64,000 nt of DNA, from NCBI RefSeq assembly GCF_000346465.2, contig NC_034014.1:6578507-6642506 (forward strand), given 5' to 3'. Under the pieces are notes generated by a model, which saw only the letters and a list, made by a program, of their open reading frames with translations, was not told the origin of the DNA and did no database searches. Position 1 is the first letter of the stretch. The number at the start of each line of letters is the position of its first letter. The position numbers and the translations under genes are program-made. The stretch is from Prunus persica (Eukaryota > Streptophyta > Magnoliopsida > Rosales > Rosaceae). Below, piece by piece: positions 61,061 to 64,000 of this stretch.

Positions 61061-63385
61061 CAATGTAGTATGACGATCACACTCAAGTACTTTCCGACGG
61101 GTCGTAAAGTACTACATGAATGAGAAACATTGGAGATCTTATTCTTCTTATGGGTTTTTCTTCTATGATTTTGTGAGGACCTGTCTTCATTCTGGTTGCT
61201 GCCGTGGAGTATGACATAGTATTTACTATTTGTGTGCATTTCAAAAATCTTATATTCAAATTTTGAGGCAAGTTTGAAATATTCTGTAATACTAGATGAA
61301 TCACAAATGTGAATCTCAGATGGATACAAGGAGGGAACTTTCGCATGCGAGGTCCACAAAAGGACTCTTTCGTCCCATATTGAAGAAACAACGCAGGGCA
61401 GAGGCAATGCCCTCTCTCTCTCTCTCTCTGTCCCCCCAGTAAAAAGGAACACTCTTCCATTTAGAAATTAAGGTTTTTTTTTTCTTTTTTCTTTTTTCTT
61501 ATGACTTCTGTATATGCGTCAAATGCTAAACTCACGGATTATTAGTAAAAACACTCTATATATACAAATTCTGTGGACAAAACCAACATTGGGTAAACCA
61601 TTGACATATTCATAACTTGTGTTTTTGCGTGATTGTGAATCTTTTTATTTATATTTTGACTCTTTAGTAACACCATACAACAATATGACCATCGCTATGA
61701 AGAACCTCTCGATAACAAGCCGACATCATATTCAAATGTAAAAATTTAGGGGCAGCGACTGCAGAATTCTCAGCCTACTCGAAGGGCCAGTGACAAATTG
61801 GCTCTTACAGTGAATCTTGTGTTCTTCTTTTCTTGATCTAAACAGTGAATCTCAGCATCACAATCTCCATTCAAATTCTAGCCGGAGACACAATCATTGC
61901 TGCCCCATGGTAAAAATTGGTTTACAGTCCATGACATCGAAGACAGGACAAGAGTACATATCAGTGGTGCCTTAATTCGACAGCAAAAGATAGAGATATG
62001 TCAACTATGGCGTGACCAAAAAAGTGTGCAAATTGATAAAGATGGGTGTTTGTATTTATTTATCAACAGTGTCAGTTGTTTCATCATACGTACCATTTAT
62101 GCCCACTGCTTTTAATGTGATGTTTTGCTCATGTCTTCCACCTGTTTGTTCCAACCCAAACCCAAAGGAAAGAAAACCACAACATTATCACTTCATCTTT
62201 CTCCAAATTTAACTACACTATACACCTTATTTTGCTTGTTCGGACCAACCCTTTCATTTATTCTAGTAACGCCGCCACTTTTATTTAGTTTACTTCTTTT
62301 TTTTTTTGGATACAAGCGATATTAGGAAAGGAAAAATCGAACCTAGGACCTCGAATGCATAGATAAATACTTTTAACCACTTTAGTTACAAGTCCCTTAC
62401 AGTTTTACCCTTTAAATAAAGAGTGACGCTATTCCCGTCTACCATTCCTATTTTCTTACGTCTCTTGGAAAACTGAGAGACTAATGCTGCAGTCATGGGT
62501 GGGTGCCCACCTTCTATGGTAACTCACTTGTTTGAGTGCTGCACATATCTCACAATGGAACACAATATCAAAGAGTATTGAAACACAGCTCCAGCCCTTT
62601 TTCACACTTTCCTTTTCAAAATTGTAGGAACCACATTGGACGAATGGATGAACTTCCAACCACTACATTGAATCGCCTACCAATTTCAGTTTAACAAACT
62701 TATCAATGGAAAATAAATTTTTCTTTATTTTCCTTTCTTCCTTTTAAAAGCATGTAGGGTTGAACTCGAACCAAAGGTTTATACATGTATGAGTTCTAGG
62801 GTTGGGGCTAAGTAAAATGGAAGTGGACGTCGAAGGTGAAGAGGAAGGAAAAAATGCGTGGCTAATAAAAGGTTGAAAAGCTCATGGCTTGTGAGAGGAG
62901 AGGACATCAACGAAGAGAATACGTGGCTTATATATTATTCATATAATAATGCCACTCGCTGGTTTTCTTGTTTTACTAATTTCTGCACTGAGGTAATTTC
63001 AATGATCTGTCTTCTGCTTCTTTTTCTTCCCCAAAAGATTCTGTTTCCTTTTCTTCCTCAAGAGATTCTTTTTCTTTTTCTTTTTCTTTTTAGGATGAAT
63101 TGCCTAGAAACTTTCATTTGTCTGTGAACAAGAATTTGAACTTGAACAATGTGTGCAGATAAACAGTCCAAAACAAGAACAATGACATCAAAGCAAGATC
63201 ACAAAACTACAAAAAGGCAAAAAAAAGCCAATCCGGCCACGGAGGAAACCAGATCGAAGATAAACTCAAAAGATATGAACATAAAAATTAAAACAAACCC
63301 CACAGAGAATATTAAACATTAAGCAGAAGTAGGTCCAAAAACATAAATATTTGATTAATTAATAAGCTAAGCGAAGCTAATTAAG
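61061..63385. other. intergenic DNA without a supportable gene
   Basis: Contains a CT run (61411-61429), T-rich tracts and fragments with CGAACCTAGGACCTCG (62338-62353) typical of old dispersed repeats. Frames at 61897-62115 and 62858-63127 have no recognisable domain or splice context. Confidence 0.5.
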
Positions 63386-63651
63386 CTATGCAGCTTTTGC
63401 AGTACAAGCCAAATAACTGCAACACAGATCATGTAGCACACTAGCTAGATCTTCATCAAACCCGCCTTCCCTGATCTCTTCTCCCACGCTTCCACTGCTT
63501 CTCTCAAAACCCAGTTCTTGATTTGCATGCAGCTCTGCTCTGGCTTGTGATCTCTGCCTTTTCATGGCCTCCCTTCTGCGATCATGATCTGCCATCCTAA
63601 AACAAAACCACCCACAAAAAGAAAAAAGAATAAAAACCAAAAACACATATT

Positions 63652-63697
<46 letters not shown>

Positions 63698-63794
63698 AAA
63701 TATACTCCTTAGAGAAGGTGAGATGATGATGGGTTATCCCTGAAACACACAGAGGAAGGCCAAAGGTGCCGTGGAGGTTTAACATGGATTGCAT
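63386..63794 (-). CDS. small unrecognised two-exon protein (99 aa)
   Basis: Minus-strand exons 63794-63706 and 63596-63386 join in frame across an intron with donor AAGGA|GTATAT and acceptor TTTTAG|GATGG, giving [12 protein letters not shown]...[12 protein letters not shown]...ending LACTAKAA. The middle is very basic ([14 protein letters not shown]), then acidic ([20 protein letters not shown]), then Cys-rich (LCCSYLAC). The upstream region has a TATAGATAG site near 63965. No family recognised. If the intron is not used, translation could begin at MADHDRRR (63595, 69 aa). Confidence 0.5.
63654..63693. repeat. (GA)n microsatellite
   Basis: Perfect GA run inside the intron of the small 3'-terminal gene. 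Confidence 0.95.
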
Positions 63795-64000
63795 TTTTTG
63801 TTTTATTTTCTCTGGTTTTTGATGGCTGTGGGGAAAAAATAATTGAGGGAATTTTAGATTGTATGTATGTATCTATTTCTAGTGTTGGTTTTTGGGGATT
63901 TATTTTGGGAAATGAGTTGGTGTAAGCTCTGAAAAGGTAATTAAAGCAAAAGGGGTTGATCTATCTATAGAGAGCAAATCTGACACACTAGGTTATAGGA

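Noticed and set aside
61006..61460. Minus-strand frames of 125-148 codons
   Set aside because: Overlap in two frames, contain a CT microsatellite and one arm of a tandem repeat; no recognisable domain.
61897..62115. Frame beginning MLPHGKNWFTVHDIE
   Set aside because: Composition looks protein-like at first, but no family is recognised and no exon context was found; left unannotated.

Overview
This window is nuclear DNA from a flowering plant (a eudicot). The genes are AT-rich with many GT-AG introns, the proteins are plant-specific (three-domain tRNA ligase, chloroplast HisI-HisE fusion, PPR proteins, vicilin-like cupin), and the repeats are plant types (MITEs, solo LTRs, a Copia relic). 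The proteins and repeats feel Rosaceae-like, but the family is a guess. No bacterial, CRISPR or plasmid features are present.

Layout: 168-13621 (+) tRNA ligase, missing its first ~128 residues; 14698-16346 (-) mitochondrial MaoC-type hydroxyacyl-thioester dehydratase; 17338-20877 (-) exonuclease V; 21860-23906 (+) vicilin-like cupin; 25220-27560 (+) PDI-like 5-1; 28880-30332 (-) EF1A, first copy. Next comes a transposon nest (32.6-39.5 kb) with two solo LTRs of one family and two nested TWA-duplicating MITEs. Then 42612-45501 (+) HISN2 (HisIE); 46059-46921 (-) BLOS1; 47687-49010 (-) a PPR gene of the At3g25210 type broken by two close 1-nt frameshifts; a 1-kb (TA)-rich tract (50.6-51.7 kb); a degenerate Copia element (52.1-55.4 kb) carrying an antisense DYW-type PPR gene fragment between its primer site and gag; 57577-59025 (+) EF1A, second copy; a hAT-like MITE (60.0-60.8 kb); and a small unrecognised two-exon gene (63386-63794, -).

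The least expected content is non-coding. The 5'-leader introns of both EF1A genes hold a C/D-box snoRNA-like sequence whose D-box guide matches 13 nt of plant 18S rRNA (tandemly duplicated in copy 1). They also hold a homologous ~147-nt element with the two-hairpin H/ACA layout and an ANANNA hinge. The same H/ACA element lies in the leader intron of the PPR gene at 47.7-49.9 kb, so one ncRNA family occupies three host introns here.

The first half (tRNA ligase, dehydratase, EXO5, PDIL5-1, EF1A) combines genes that in Arabidopsis are split between the At1g079xx and At5g603xx regions, which suggests a less fractionated ancestral block. The genes are housekeeping (tRNA splicing, organelle metabolism, DNA repair, translation, histidine synthesis) plus one seed-storage type gene; no operon-like cooperation is expected. 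Exon boundaries were derived by hand from splice signals, reading-frame continuity and remembered family sequence.
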